A stretch of DNA of 64,000 bases, from contig NZ_OW712331.1 in NCBI RefSeq assembly GCF_940677205.1, forward strand, positions 558,001 to 622,000, given 5' to 3'. This stretch comes from [Clostridium] colinum (lineage in GTDB: Bacteria > Bacillota > Clostridia > Lachnospirales > CAG-274). A program made the position numbers and the translations under genes. The notes below the pieces were generated by a model that had not been told where the DNA came from, made no database searches, and worked only from the letters and a program-made list of their open reading frames with translations. This document shows, one piece after another, positions 46,989-54,573 of this stretch (its first letter is position 1; each line of letters starts with the position of its first letter).

Positions 46989-48725
46989 ATGAATTATAAA
47001 AGTGTATATGAAAATTGGATAAATGATGAATACTTTGATAGTGAAACTAAAAAAGAATTGTTAAGTATAAAAGATAATGAAAAAGAAATAGAAGAAAGGT
47101 TTTATAAAGACTTAGATTTTGGCACAGGTGGATTAAGAGGTATTATAGGGGCTGGTATTAACCGTATTAATATATATACAGTTAGTAAAGCAACACAAGG
47201 GCTTGCAGATTATATATTAAATCAAAAAGAATATAAAAAAGAAAAAGGTGTTGCTATAGGTTACGATTCTAGATTTATGAGCAAAGAATTTGCAGAAATA
47301 ACGGCACTTGTTTTAAATGGCAATGGTATAAAAACATATTTATTTGATGAATTAAGGCCAACTCCTATGGTATCTTTTGCCATAAGAGAATTAGGTTGTA
47401 TAGCAGGTGTTGTTATTACAGCAAGTCATAATCCTCCAGAATACAACGGATATAAAATATATGGAGAAGATGGAGGGCAAGTACCTTTTCCAAAAGATGT
47501 AGAAATAATAGGTTATGTTAATAATGTAAAAGATTTTAAGGCTATAAAAAAATTAGATAAAGAAGAAGCTATAAAACAAAATTTATTTAATATCATAGGT
47601 AAAGAAATAGATGAAAAATACGACGAAAATGTGTTAAATCAATTAATAAATAAAGATATGATAAAGACCTTTAGTGATTTAAAAATAGTATATACACCTA
47701 TACACGGAACGGGAAATAAGCCAGTAAGACGTATATTAGAAAAAGCAGGATTTAAAAATGTTAATATAGTCAAAGAACAAGAATTACCAGATTGTAAATT
47801 TAGCACAGTAGATTATCCTAATCCAGAAGACCCTAATGCATTTAAATTAGCCTTAAAATTAGCAGAAGAAATAGATGCAGATATAATTGTAGGTACAGAC
47901 CCTGATGCAGATAGAGTAGGGGCAGTTGTAAAAAATAATAAAGGTGAATATATTATCTTATCTGGAAATATGATGGGAGTATTATTGACAGACTATATTT
48001 TAAGTCAAAAGCAACAAAAGGGCACATTATCTAGTAAAGGTGCTATAATATCAACAGTTGTATCTTCTAATATGACTGAAAAGATAGCAAAAAATTATAA
48101 TGTGGACTATTTTAATGTATTAACAGGGTTTAAGTTTATTGGTGAAAAAATTAAACAATTTGAACAAACAGGACGTAATGAATATATTTTTGGATTTGAA
48201 GAAAGCTACGGTTGTTTAGCTGGTACATATGCTAGAGATAAAGATGCTGTTGTTGCCACTATGCTTATATGTGAACTAGCAGGATTTTATAAAAATAAAG
48301 GTTTAACATTATACGAAGGTTTACAAGAAATTTATAAAAAATATGGTTATTTCAAAGAAGATATAAAATCTATTACATTAAAAGGTATTGATGGTATTAA
48401 AGATATGGAAAAAATAATGACATATCTAAGAGAATCTACACCAAAGGCAGTAAATGGAAAAGATTTAATAGAAGTAAGAGATTATAAAGTTGGAAAAATA
48501 AAAAATTTACCCAATAATACTGTATTAGATACAGATTTACCAAAATCTAATGTTTTATATTTTACATTAAGTGATAAATCTTGGTTTTGTGTTAGACCAT
48601 CTGGTACAGAACCAAAAATAAAAATATATTTTGGAGTAGAAGAATCAACAGAAAGTGAAGCTAATATTAAACTTGATAGTTTGATGAAAAATGTTATGGA
48701 TATGATAGAAAATATTTTAAAATAA
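46989..48725 (+). CDS. pgcA: Alpha-phosphoglucomutase (phosphohexomutase family)
   Basis: This 578-residue enzyme interconverts glucose-1-phosphate and glucose-6-phosphate (possibly also mannose phosphates), feeding UDP-glucose and wall or glycan synthesis. Motifs: GTGGLRG near the N-terminus, the phosphoserine loop TASHNPPEYNGYK, the metal-binding loop GTDPDADRVG, the sugar-binding GFEESYG, and the phosphate-binding RPSGTEPKIK near the C-terminus. Length and motifs match Firmicute PgcA. It converges with the tagO-like gene on the other strand across a shared terminator. Confidence 0.94.
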   Translation: MNYKSVYENWINDEYFDSETKKELLSIKDNEKEIEERFYKDLDFGTGGLRGIIGAGINRINIYTVSKATQGLADYILNQKEYKKEKGVAIGYDSRFMSKEFAEITALVLNGNGIKTYLFDELRPTPMVSFAIRELGCIAGVVITASHNPPEYNGYKIYGEDGGQVPFPKDVEIIGYVNNVKDFKAIKKLDKEEAIKQNLFNIIGKEIDEKYDENVLNQLINKDMIKTFSDLKIVYTPIHGTGNKPVRRILEKAGFKNVNIVKEQELPDCKFSTVDYPNPEDPNAFKLALKLAEEIDADIIVGTDPDADRVGAVVKNNKGEYIILSGNMMGVLLTDYILSQKQQKGTLSSKGAIISTVVSSNMTEKIAKNYNVDYFNVLTGFKFIGEKIKQFEQTGRNEYIFGFEESYGCLAGTYARDKDAVVATMLICELAGFYKNKGLTLYEGLQEIYKKYGYFKEDIKSITLKGIDGIKDMEKIMTYLRESTPKAVNGKDLIEVRDYKVGKIKNLPNNTVLDTDLPKSNVLYFTLSDKSWFCVRPSGTEPKIKIYFGVEESTESEANIKLDSLMKNVMDMIENILK

Positions 48726-48729
48726 AAAT

Positions 48730-48768
48730 ACAAAAGGCTGAAAATTTAATTTTCAGCCTTTTGTATTT
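48730..48768. terminator. Bidirectional terminator between pgcA and the tagO-like gene
   Basis: Arms at 48730-48744 and 48750-48764 (ACAAAAGGCTGAAAA and its complement) give a 15-bp stem with a TTTAA loop, with T-rich sequence on both strands, serving both convergent genes. Confidence 0.9.
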
Positions 48769-49794
48769 TTATTGAGTGCGACTTTTATAAACATACATCA
48801 TAAGCATAAGCATACAAAATGCTATAAAAACAACAATAGTTGCTTTATAGTCTTGTATAGCTATAAGTATGGCAATAATAGCACTAAATAAGCTAAGCCC
48901 ATAAAGAATAATAACAGCTTGCTTGTGAGAATAACCACTATCTATAAGTCTATGATGAAGATGACCTCTATCTGCACTCATTAAAGGTTTTCTATTTATA
49001 GCACGTCTTATCATAGCAAAAAGTGTATCTAAAATAGGTAAAGCTACTGCTAATGTAGATATAACGATAGATAGAACAGCGTAGCTTTTATATACACCTA
49101 TACAAGACGTTACGGCTAATACATATCCTAAAAATGTTGAGCCAGTATCACCCATATAAATTTCAGCCGGGCTAAAGTTTCTTGGTAAAAAGCCTAAGCA
49201 AGAGCCTGCTAATATTGCTGTTAAAATAACGGCTAAATTGCTACCAGATATTAAACAAAGTACCATAAGGCATAATGAAGCTATAGAAGATACACCAGCA
49301 GCAAGACCATCAACACCATCTATAAGATTTACAGCATTTACAAGGCCTAATATCCATACCATTGTTATTATAGCATTAAAAGGACGTAAATATTGCCAAA
49401 AAGGCCAAGACATAACATCTATTCTTGTTCCTGTAGACACTACAATAAAAGCTACTAATAATTGTACAATAAATTTAATTTTTGGTGAAAGTTCATAAAT
49501 ATCGTCAAATATACCAAGAATTACTATTAATACACCACCAGTTAAAAATCCAATAAATTGTTTTGTATGAAAATCTTCAACAAAAAAAGATAATATGATA
49601 ATAGATGCTAAAAAACCTAAAAATATAGCTAGTCCACCTATCCTTGGCATAGGTTCTTTATTTAAGCCTCTAGATTTTGGATAATCAATAGCTTTTATTT
49701 TAAATGCAATTTTTTTAGCAAAAGGTGTCATAAGCATTGATACAACAAATGCTATTAAAAAACCAGCCCAATATAGTAACCAATTATGATCCAA
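48769..49794 (-). CDS. tagO: Undecaprenyl-phosphate GlcNAc-1-phosphate transferase (TagO/WecA-like)
   Basis: This 341-residue polytopic membrane enzyme of the MraY/WecA superfamily has about ten TMs. It has PRIGGLAIFLGF, NLIDGVDGLAAG with catalytic Asp residues, GDTGSTFLGY, and the cytoplasmic HLHHRLIDSGYSHKQAV motif, whose His-rich form fits the WecA/TagO branch rather than MraY. It starts the lipid-linked synthesis of wall teichoic acid or other surface glycans, using the carrier made by UppS. It starts with TTG at 49794, SD AGGAGG with a T-rich spacer. The upp gene lies 79 bp upstream in the same direction. Confidence 0.92.
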   Translation of the reverse strand: MDHNWLLYWAGFLIAFVVSMLMTPFAKKIAFKIKAIDYPKSRGLNKEPMPRIGGLAIFLGFLASIIILSFFVEDFHTKQFIGFLTGGVLIVILGIFDDIYELSPKIKFIVQLLVAFIVVSTGTRIDVMSWPFWQYLRPFNAIITMVWILGLVNAVNLIDGVDGLAAGVSSIASLCLMVLCLISGSNLAVILTAILAGSCLGFLPRNFSPAEIYMGDTGSTFLGYVLAVTSCIGVYKSYAVLSIVISTLAVALPILDTLFAMIRRAINRKPLMSADRGHLHHRLIDSGYSHKQAVIILYGLSLFSAIIAILIAIQDYKATIVVFIAFCMLMLMMYVYKSRTQ

Positions 49795-49873
49795 ATAAAA
49801 ACCTCCTTGTAGGATAAAGTTCTTTTAGATAGATAGAACCTTTTAAAATAATTTTTTATATTAAAATGTAATT

Positions 49874-50503
49874 TTATTTTGTTCCAAAAATTCTATCTCC
49901 AGCATCACCAAGACCTGGTATAATATAGCCGTGAGAATTTAAATGGTCGTCTAAAGACGCAGTATAAATATCTACATCTGGATGAGCTTCGTTTACTTTT
50001 TTTACACCTTCTGGTGAAGCTATTAAACATAAAAATTTGATATTTTTAAATCCACGTTCTTTAATAAATTGCATAGCAGCTATGGCAGTACCACCAGTAG
50101 CAAGCATAGGGTCAACAAGCAATATATCTGTATTAGCAGGGTCAGATGAAGGTAATTTACAGTAGTACTCTACTGGTAAAAGAGTTTCAGGGTCTCTATA
50201 AAGACCAATATGACCTATATTAGCATTAGGTATTAAATTTAATATACCATCAACCATACCAAGACCAGCTCTTAATATAGGTACAATACCAACTTTTCTA
50301 TTTAAAACATGACCTTTTGTTTTACAAAGTACAGATTCTACTTCTATTTCTGTTGTTTCTAAATCTTTTGTTGCTTCATAGCAAATAAAACTAGCTATCT
50401 CGGAAACAAGCTCTCTAAATTCTTTATTACCTGTTTTTACATCTCTAAGCATAGTAACTTTACTTTGAACAACAGGGTGTTCTACTATGTATAATTTACT
50501 CAA
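49874..50503 (-). CDS. upp: Uracil phosphoribosyltransferase
   Basis: This 209-residue salvage enzyme makes UMP from uracil and PRPP. It has the N-terminal SKLYIVEHPVVQSKVTMLRD, the PILRAGLGMVDG loop, the PRPP-binding LLVDPMLATGGTAIAAM motif, and the C-terminal GYIIPGLGDAGDRIFGTK. I place the start at TTG 50503, which gives the normal family N-terminus and follows SD GGAG with a T-rich spacer; an in-frame GTG 3 codons upstream lies in the SD region. It ends the conserved order sua5-ywlE-rpiB-upp. Confidence 0.95.
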   Translation of the reverse strand: MSKLYIVEHPVVQSKVTMLRDVKTGNKEFRELVSEIASFICYEATKDLETTEIEVESVLCKTKGHVLNRKVGIVPILRAGLGMVDGILNLIPNANIGHIGLYRDPETLLPVEYYCKLPSSDPANTDILLVDPMLATGGTAIAAMQFIKERGFKNIKFLCLIASPEGVKKVNEAHPDVDIYTASLDDHLNSHGYIIPGLGDAGDRIFGTK

Positions 50504-50514
50504 AAAAATCACTC

Positions 50515-51393
50515 CTATTCTTCTATCATATTAATTCTTCTTATATGTCTTTCGTCATTAGAAAAAGGTGTCTCTAAGAAAGTTTTTACTATCTCTAAAG
50601 CTAAACCAACACCTATAACACGTTCACCCATAGTTAATATATTTGCATCATTATGTTCTCTTGTAGCTTTAGCAGAAAAAACGTCGTGGCAAAGAGCCGT
50701 ACGAATACCTTTAACTTTGTTGGCAGCCATAGATACCCCAATACCCGTTCCACATATTAATATACCTTTATTTAAAGTACCATTTGCTACATCATTTGCA
50801 ACATTTTTTGCATAAATAGGGTAATCTACCGAATCTGTAGAGTTTGTTCCATAATCTTTAAAAGGTATATTATTTTCTTTTAGATATTTTATAACTTCTT
50901 GTTTTAAGTGAAAACCACCGTGGTCTGAGCCTATACCTATCATATTTTCCTCCTGTATATTATCAAAGTTTATTTTTGATATAAGATTATAAAGTTCATC
51001 AAAACATTTATTATATGTATCAATATCACAACCAAAAGGGTCTTTTATATCCATATCACTATTTAATGTATATTCATACAATGTATAAACTTTAGATTTA
51101 TTCACATTATTATTTTTAAGTAAAAGATTTTTATGTTGTTTTTCCATTGTTAATATTAAATCGGCATTTTCAAACTCAGATAAACTAAGGGGAGTAGAAA
51201 AATGTTCAGATATATTAATATTATTATTATTTAAAACTTGTTTAGCATTTTCATTAATAGATAAACTATTATATACAAAAATTCCTCTAGAGGTAATATT
51301 TATATTTATATTTTTACATAAAGATTTAGCTATTGCTTCTGCCATAGGACTACGACAAGTATTACCAGTACAAACAAATATTATATTTTTCAT
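50515..51393 (-). CDS. Fusion of YwlE-type protein-arginine phosphatase and ribose-5-phosphate isomerase B
   Basis: This 292-residue fusion has residues 1 to about 145 as a low-molecular-weight phosphatase domain with the CX5R loop CTGNTCRSPMAEA and the general-acid Asp in IKDPFG. The Thr in CTGNTCRS is the residue that marks YwlE-type phospho-arginine phosphatases. From Met151 to the end it is RpiB, with SDHGGFHLK, CGTGIGVSMAANK (catalytic Cys) and HNDANIL. The junction holds an in-frame SD (AGGAGG, 50954-50949) 5 nt before the Met151 ATG (50943), so RpiB alone may also be made. The start is ATG 51393 with SD AAGG. In Bacillus ywlE and rpiB are separate neighbours. Confidence 0.93.
   Translation of the reverse strand: MKNIIFVCTGNTCRSPMAEAIAKSLCKNININITSRGIFVYNSLSINENAKQVLNNNNINISEHFSTPLSLSEFENADLILTMEKQHKNLLLKNNNVNKSKVYTLYEYTLNSDMDIKDPFGCDIDTYNKCFDELYNLISKINFDNIQEENMIGIGSDHGGFHLKQEVIKYLKENNIPFKDYGTNSTDSVDYPIYAKNVANDVANGTLNKGILICGTGIGVSMAANKVKGIRTALCHDVFSAKATREHNDANILTMGERVIGVGLALEIVKTFLETPFSNDERHIRRINMIEE
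50943..50954 (-). promoter_or_regulatory. Internal in-frame ribosome binding site for standalone RpiB
   Basis: On the minus strand AGGAGG, five bases (AAAAT), then ATG in the frame of the fusion protein, exactly at the first residue of the RpiB domain (MIGIGSDHGG). Spacing is suitable for initiation. Confidence 0.75.
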
Positions 51394-51404
51394 AAAAATC
51401 AACC

Positions 51405-52463
51405 TTATACATTTATTATTTTATAACCAGCAGCTTTTTTTAACCTATTCATAATTGCAAGTCCAACACCTTTTTCGGCAAAAGATTCTATATATATTTT
51501 TTCTACATTAAGGTTATCGCATTCTCTTAAAATATTAAAAATATTTTTAGCAATTTCATCTAAATCTTTCCTACTACCAACATTTAAAGCAGTAAAAGAT
51601 GAATAATTATTTATAGTTTCATTTGATGCAATAACAATAGATTTTAAATTATTTTCCTTATCTGTTTTTAAATATTTTAATATATGAGAAATTATATTAT
51701 CAATATTGCCATCAATTATAAAAACATCTCCTAAAGGTGCATAATGTTTATATTTCATACCAGGGGCTTTTGCTATCATATTAGAATTATTAGTTAAAAT
51801 AGCTTTATCAATAGATACATTTTCAACAACACTTTCTAACATTTCTTTTGTTATATTACCAGGTCTTAAAATAGTAACTTTATTATCTAAAACTTCTACT
51901 ACAGTAGATTCTATACCAAAATCACAATTTCCACCGTCTATAATCATATCTATTTTTCCGTTTAAATCTTTATAAACATGATTTGCATTAGTAGGGCTTG
52001 GTTTTGTAGAAGTATTTGCACTAGGAGCAGCTAAAGGAAAGCCACATTCTTTTATTAAGGCTAATGCAATTTTATTATCAGGCATTCTTATAGCAACAGT
52101 ATCTAAGCCGCCAGAAGTTATATTTGGTATTAGAGAGCTTTTTTTTAAGACAATTGTTAAGGCGCCTGGCCAAAATTTATCCATTAAAAGAAGAGCAACT
52201 TTAGGCACATCATTTATAAGAGGGTAAATATCATCTTTATTTGCTATATGAACAATAAGGGGGTTATCCGACGGACGCCCTTTAGCTATATATATTTTTT
52301 TTATAGCATTTTCATTTAAAGCATTTGCACCAAGTCCATAAACCGTTTCGGTAGGAAAAGCTACCAACCCTTCATTTTTTAAAATATTAGCCGCCCTTTT
52401 TAAGGCGACTATATTTAAAAGTGGATTTAAATTATCAATTTTTTCAAATATTGTATTAGACAA
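51405..52463 (-). CDS. sua5: L-threonylcarbamoyladenylate synthase (Sua5/YwlC)
   Basis: This protein of about 352 residues has a YrdC-type N-terminal domain with AFPTETVYGLGANA, IYIAKGRPSDNPLIVHI, FWPGALTIVLK, and SANTSTKPSPT, then the Sua5-specific C-terminal domain (about 240-352). It makes threonylcarbamoyl-AMP from threonine, bicarbonate and ATP for t6A37 in ANN-decoding tRNAs. No ATG is available near the expected start; I chose TTG 52463, one base after the SEC-C gene stop, which gives the usual leader length. A GTG 5 codons earlier is the alternative. It lies upstream of the ywlE::rpiB fusion, a conserved neighbourhood. Confidence 0.9.
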   Translation of the reverse strand: MSNTIFEKIDNLNPLLNIVALKRAANILKNEGLVAFPTETVYGLGANALNENAIKKIYIAKGRPSDNPLIVHIANKDDIYPLINDVPKVALLLMDKFWPGALTIVLKKSSLIPNITSGGLDTVAIRMPDNKIALALIKECGFPLAAPSANTSTKPSPTNANHVYKDLNGKIDMIIDGGNCDFGIESTVVEVLDNKVTILRPGNITKEMLESVVENVSIDKAILTNNSNMIAKAPGMKYKHYAPLGDVFIIDGNIDNIISHILKYLKTDKENNLKSIVIASNETINNYSSFTALNVGSRKDLDEIAKNIFNILRECDNLNVEKIYIESFAEKGVGLAIMNRLKKAAGYKIINV

Positions 52464-52464
52464 A

Positions 52465-52962
52465 TTAGTTAGCCCCACAACATTTTTTATATTTTTTACC
52501 ACTTCCACAAGGACAAGGGTCATTTCTTTCTATTTTTGGTTCTCTAATAAATGTAGTAGAGCTTCTTTGCCCTCTAAAAAGTGTTTTTAGTTGCTCTTCT
52601 GTAAATATATTTTTCCATTCAGGAAGGTTGTAAAGATGGTCAGCTTTGTATTCTACCATTTTTCTGTATAAAACTTCAAAATTAATTTTTATACATATTT
52701 GACTATCTTCTGTTAAATCTTGTAATACAATTTTTTCTTCTTGTGTGTCATTTATACCATCAATAAATCCAGTAAAATATTCTGGAGACATATCAAATTT
52801 TTCGGCAAGCTCTTTAACGCTACCTTCAATTTTTTCAACTTTTTCACTTAATATATATTCATATATTTTTTGTTCTTTTGGCACAAAGTCATTCCAAAAT
52901 AAATTATTTATACCACCATCTTTAGTATATGCTTTATTAAACCAACTTTCGTATAAATTCAT
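52465..52962 (-). CDS. SEC-C motif protein
   Basis: This 165-residue soluble protein has a helical body and a C-terminal SEC-C zinc motif, [20 protein letters not shown], identical in pattern to the SecA C-terminal metal-binding tail. The N-terminal part ([13 protein letters not shown]) resembles clostridial SEC-C proteins without assigned function. It is not SecA: there is no ATPase. It could bind the ribosome or SecB-like partners, but that is a guess. SD AAGGAGG is strong. Its coding end abuts the start of sua5. Confidence 0.85.
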   Translation of the reverse strand: MNLYESWFNKAYTKDGGINNLFWNDFVPKEQKIYEYILSEKVEKIEGSVKELAEKFDMSPEYFTGFIDGINDTQEEKIVLQDLTEDSQICIKINFEVLYRKMVEYKADHLYNLPEWKNIFTEEQLKTLFRGQRSSTTFIREPKIERNDPCPCGSGKKYKKCCGAN

Positions 52963-52979
52963 TTTTTATCCTCCTTAAA

Positions 52980-53027
52980 ATACATTTATAATAATTAGTT
53001 ATTATATAGGGTATATTATAAATGTAT
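52980..53027 (-). promoter_or_regulatory. 14-bp inverted repeat at the SEC-C gene leader
   Basis: On the minus strand ATACATTTATAATA (53027-53014) pairs with TATTATAAATGTAT (52993-52980) across 20 bases, ending 3 bases before AAGGAGG. It may be an operator covering a -10 (TATAAT is within the first arm) or an RNA hairpin next to the SD. Confidence 0.55.
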
Positions 53028-53196
53028 ATATGTTTGTATTAAAAACTTTTAAATCTTATATATTTTACACTAAAATTTGTAAAATGTCTAGATAAATATA
53101 CTAAAATTAATAAATTTAGATATAATAATAAATATTATACCCTATTTTTACTTATTATACAATATAAATTATTTATAATAAAAATCAAGTTTATTA

Positions 53197-54552
53197 TTAT
53201 AAAACTAATTTTAAAAGTTCATTTATGTTAGCAACAGGACAAATTTTAATATCTTTTATAGAAGAAACTTCTTTTAAGTTATCTTTTGGTATAACAACTG
53301 TTTCAAAGCCTAGTTTTAATGCTTCCATAACACGTTTTTCACAAAATGATACAGCACGTAGCTCTCCAGATAGTCCTATTTCTCCAAAAATTAATGTTTT
53401 AGCATCAATAGGCTTATTTTTATAGCTAGATACAATAGAGCAAGCAACAGAAGCATCTAAGGCAGGTTCTAATATTTTTATTCCTCCGGCTAAATTTACA
53501 TAAATATCATAAGAGCCTAACTGGAGATTTAATTTTTTTTCTAAAACGGCTACAAGAAGTATCATACGATTAAAGTCCATACCAGTTGCCATTCTTCGTG
53601 GTATATTAAAAGTTGTATAACTTACTAAAGATTGGACTTCGGCAAGTATTGGTCTAGTTCCTTCTATGCTACAAGTTACAGAAGAACCAGTAGCACCTAT
53701 TGGTCGTCCAGAAAGCATATATTCAGATGGATTATTTATTTCTACTAATCCTATTTGACGCATTTCAAACACACCAATTTCATTTGTAGAACCAAAACGA
53801 TTTTTTACGGCTCTTAATATACGATAACTAGCAAGTCTTTCACCTTCAAAGTATAAAACTGTATCTACCATATGTTCTAATATTCTAGGACCAGCAATAG
53901 ACCCATCTTTAGTAACGTGACCTACTATAAATATAGATATATTTTCTCCTTTACCTATACGCATTATTTTTGCCGTACATTCTCTAACTTGTGTTACGCT
54001 ACCTGGAGCAGAAGAAAGGTCATCTAAAAAAACTGTTTGTATAGAATCTATTATAACTAAATCAGGAGAAAGCTCTCTTATAGTATTTTCTATTACATTA
54101 AAATTAGTTTCAGATAAAAGAAGAAGATTTTTTGTTGTAATATTTAATCTGCTTGCTCGTAGCTTTATTTGTTGAGCAGATTCTTCTCCAGATACATATA
54201 ATATTTTTTTATTAGCTTCACCAACGGCTTGGCATATTTGTAAAAGTAGGGTAGATTTACCTATGCCAGGGTCTCCACCTACCAATGTTAAAGAACCTTG
54301 AACAATTCCACCACCTAAAACTCTATCAAGTTCTCCTATTTGAGTTTTTGTTCTAACTTCATTTATAGGAGCAATATTATCTAAAGATAAAGCTTTATTT
54401 GTAGCAGAAGGGCTAGTAATTTTTGGAGTATTTTTTTCAACAATTTCTTCAGAAAAAGTTGAAAAGTTATTACAAGAAGGGCATCTTCCAAGCCACTTTC
54501 CAGTTTCATATCCACATTCTTGACATATGTATTTTGTTTTAATTTTTGCCAT
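53197..54552 (-). CDS. radA: DNA repair protein RadA (Sms)
   Basis: This 451-residue RecA-like helicase drives branch migration in homologous recombination. It has an N-terminal four-Cys zinc finger (CQECGYETGKWLGRCPSC), Walker A GGDPGIGKST (about 92), Walker B LVIIDSIQT, the RadA-specific KNRFGSTNEIGVFEM motif, and a C-terminal Lon-like domain with SVACSIVSSY and IGLSGELR. It lies 21 bp after topB and is probably the last gene of degV-lrp-patA-topB-radA. The SD is AAGGAG. Confidence 0.96.
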   Translation of the reverse strand: MAKIKTKYICQECGYETGKWLGRCPSCNNFSTFSEEIVEKNTPKITSPSATNKALSLDNIAPINEVRTKTQIGELDRVLGGGIVQGSLTLVGGDPGIGKSTLLLQICQAVGEANKKILYVSGEESAQQIKLRASRLNITTKNLLLLSETNFNVIENTIRELSPDLVIIDSIQTVFLDDLSSAPGSVTQVRECTAKIMRIGKGENISIFIVGHVTKDGSIAGPRILEHMVDTVLYFEGERLASYRILRAVKNRFGSTNEIGVFEMRQIGLVEINNPSEYMLSGRPIGATGSSVTCSIEGTRPILAEVQSLVSYTTFNIPRRMATGMDFNRMILLVAVLEKKLNLQLGSYDIYVNLAGGIKILEPALDASVACSIVSSYKNKPIDAKTLIFGEIGLSGELRAVSFCEKRVMEALKLGFETVVIPKDNLKEVSSIKDIKICPVANINELLKLVL

Positions 54553-54573
54553 AAAAACTCCTTAATAAAAGTA

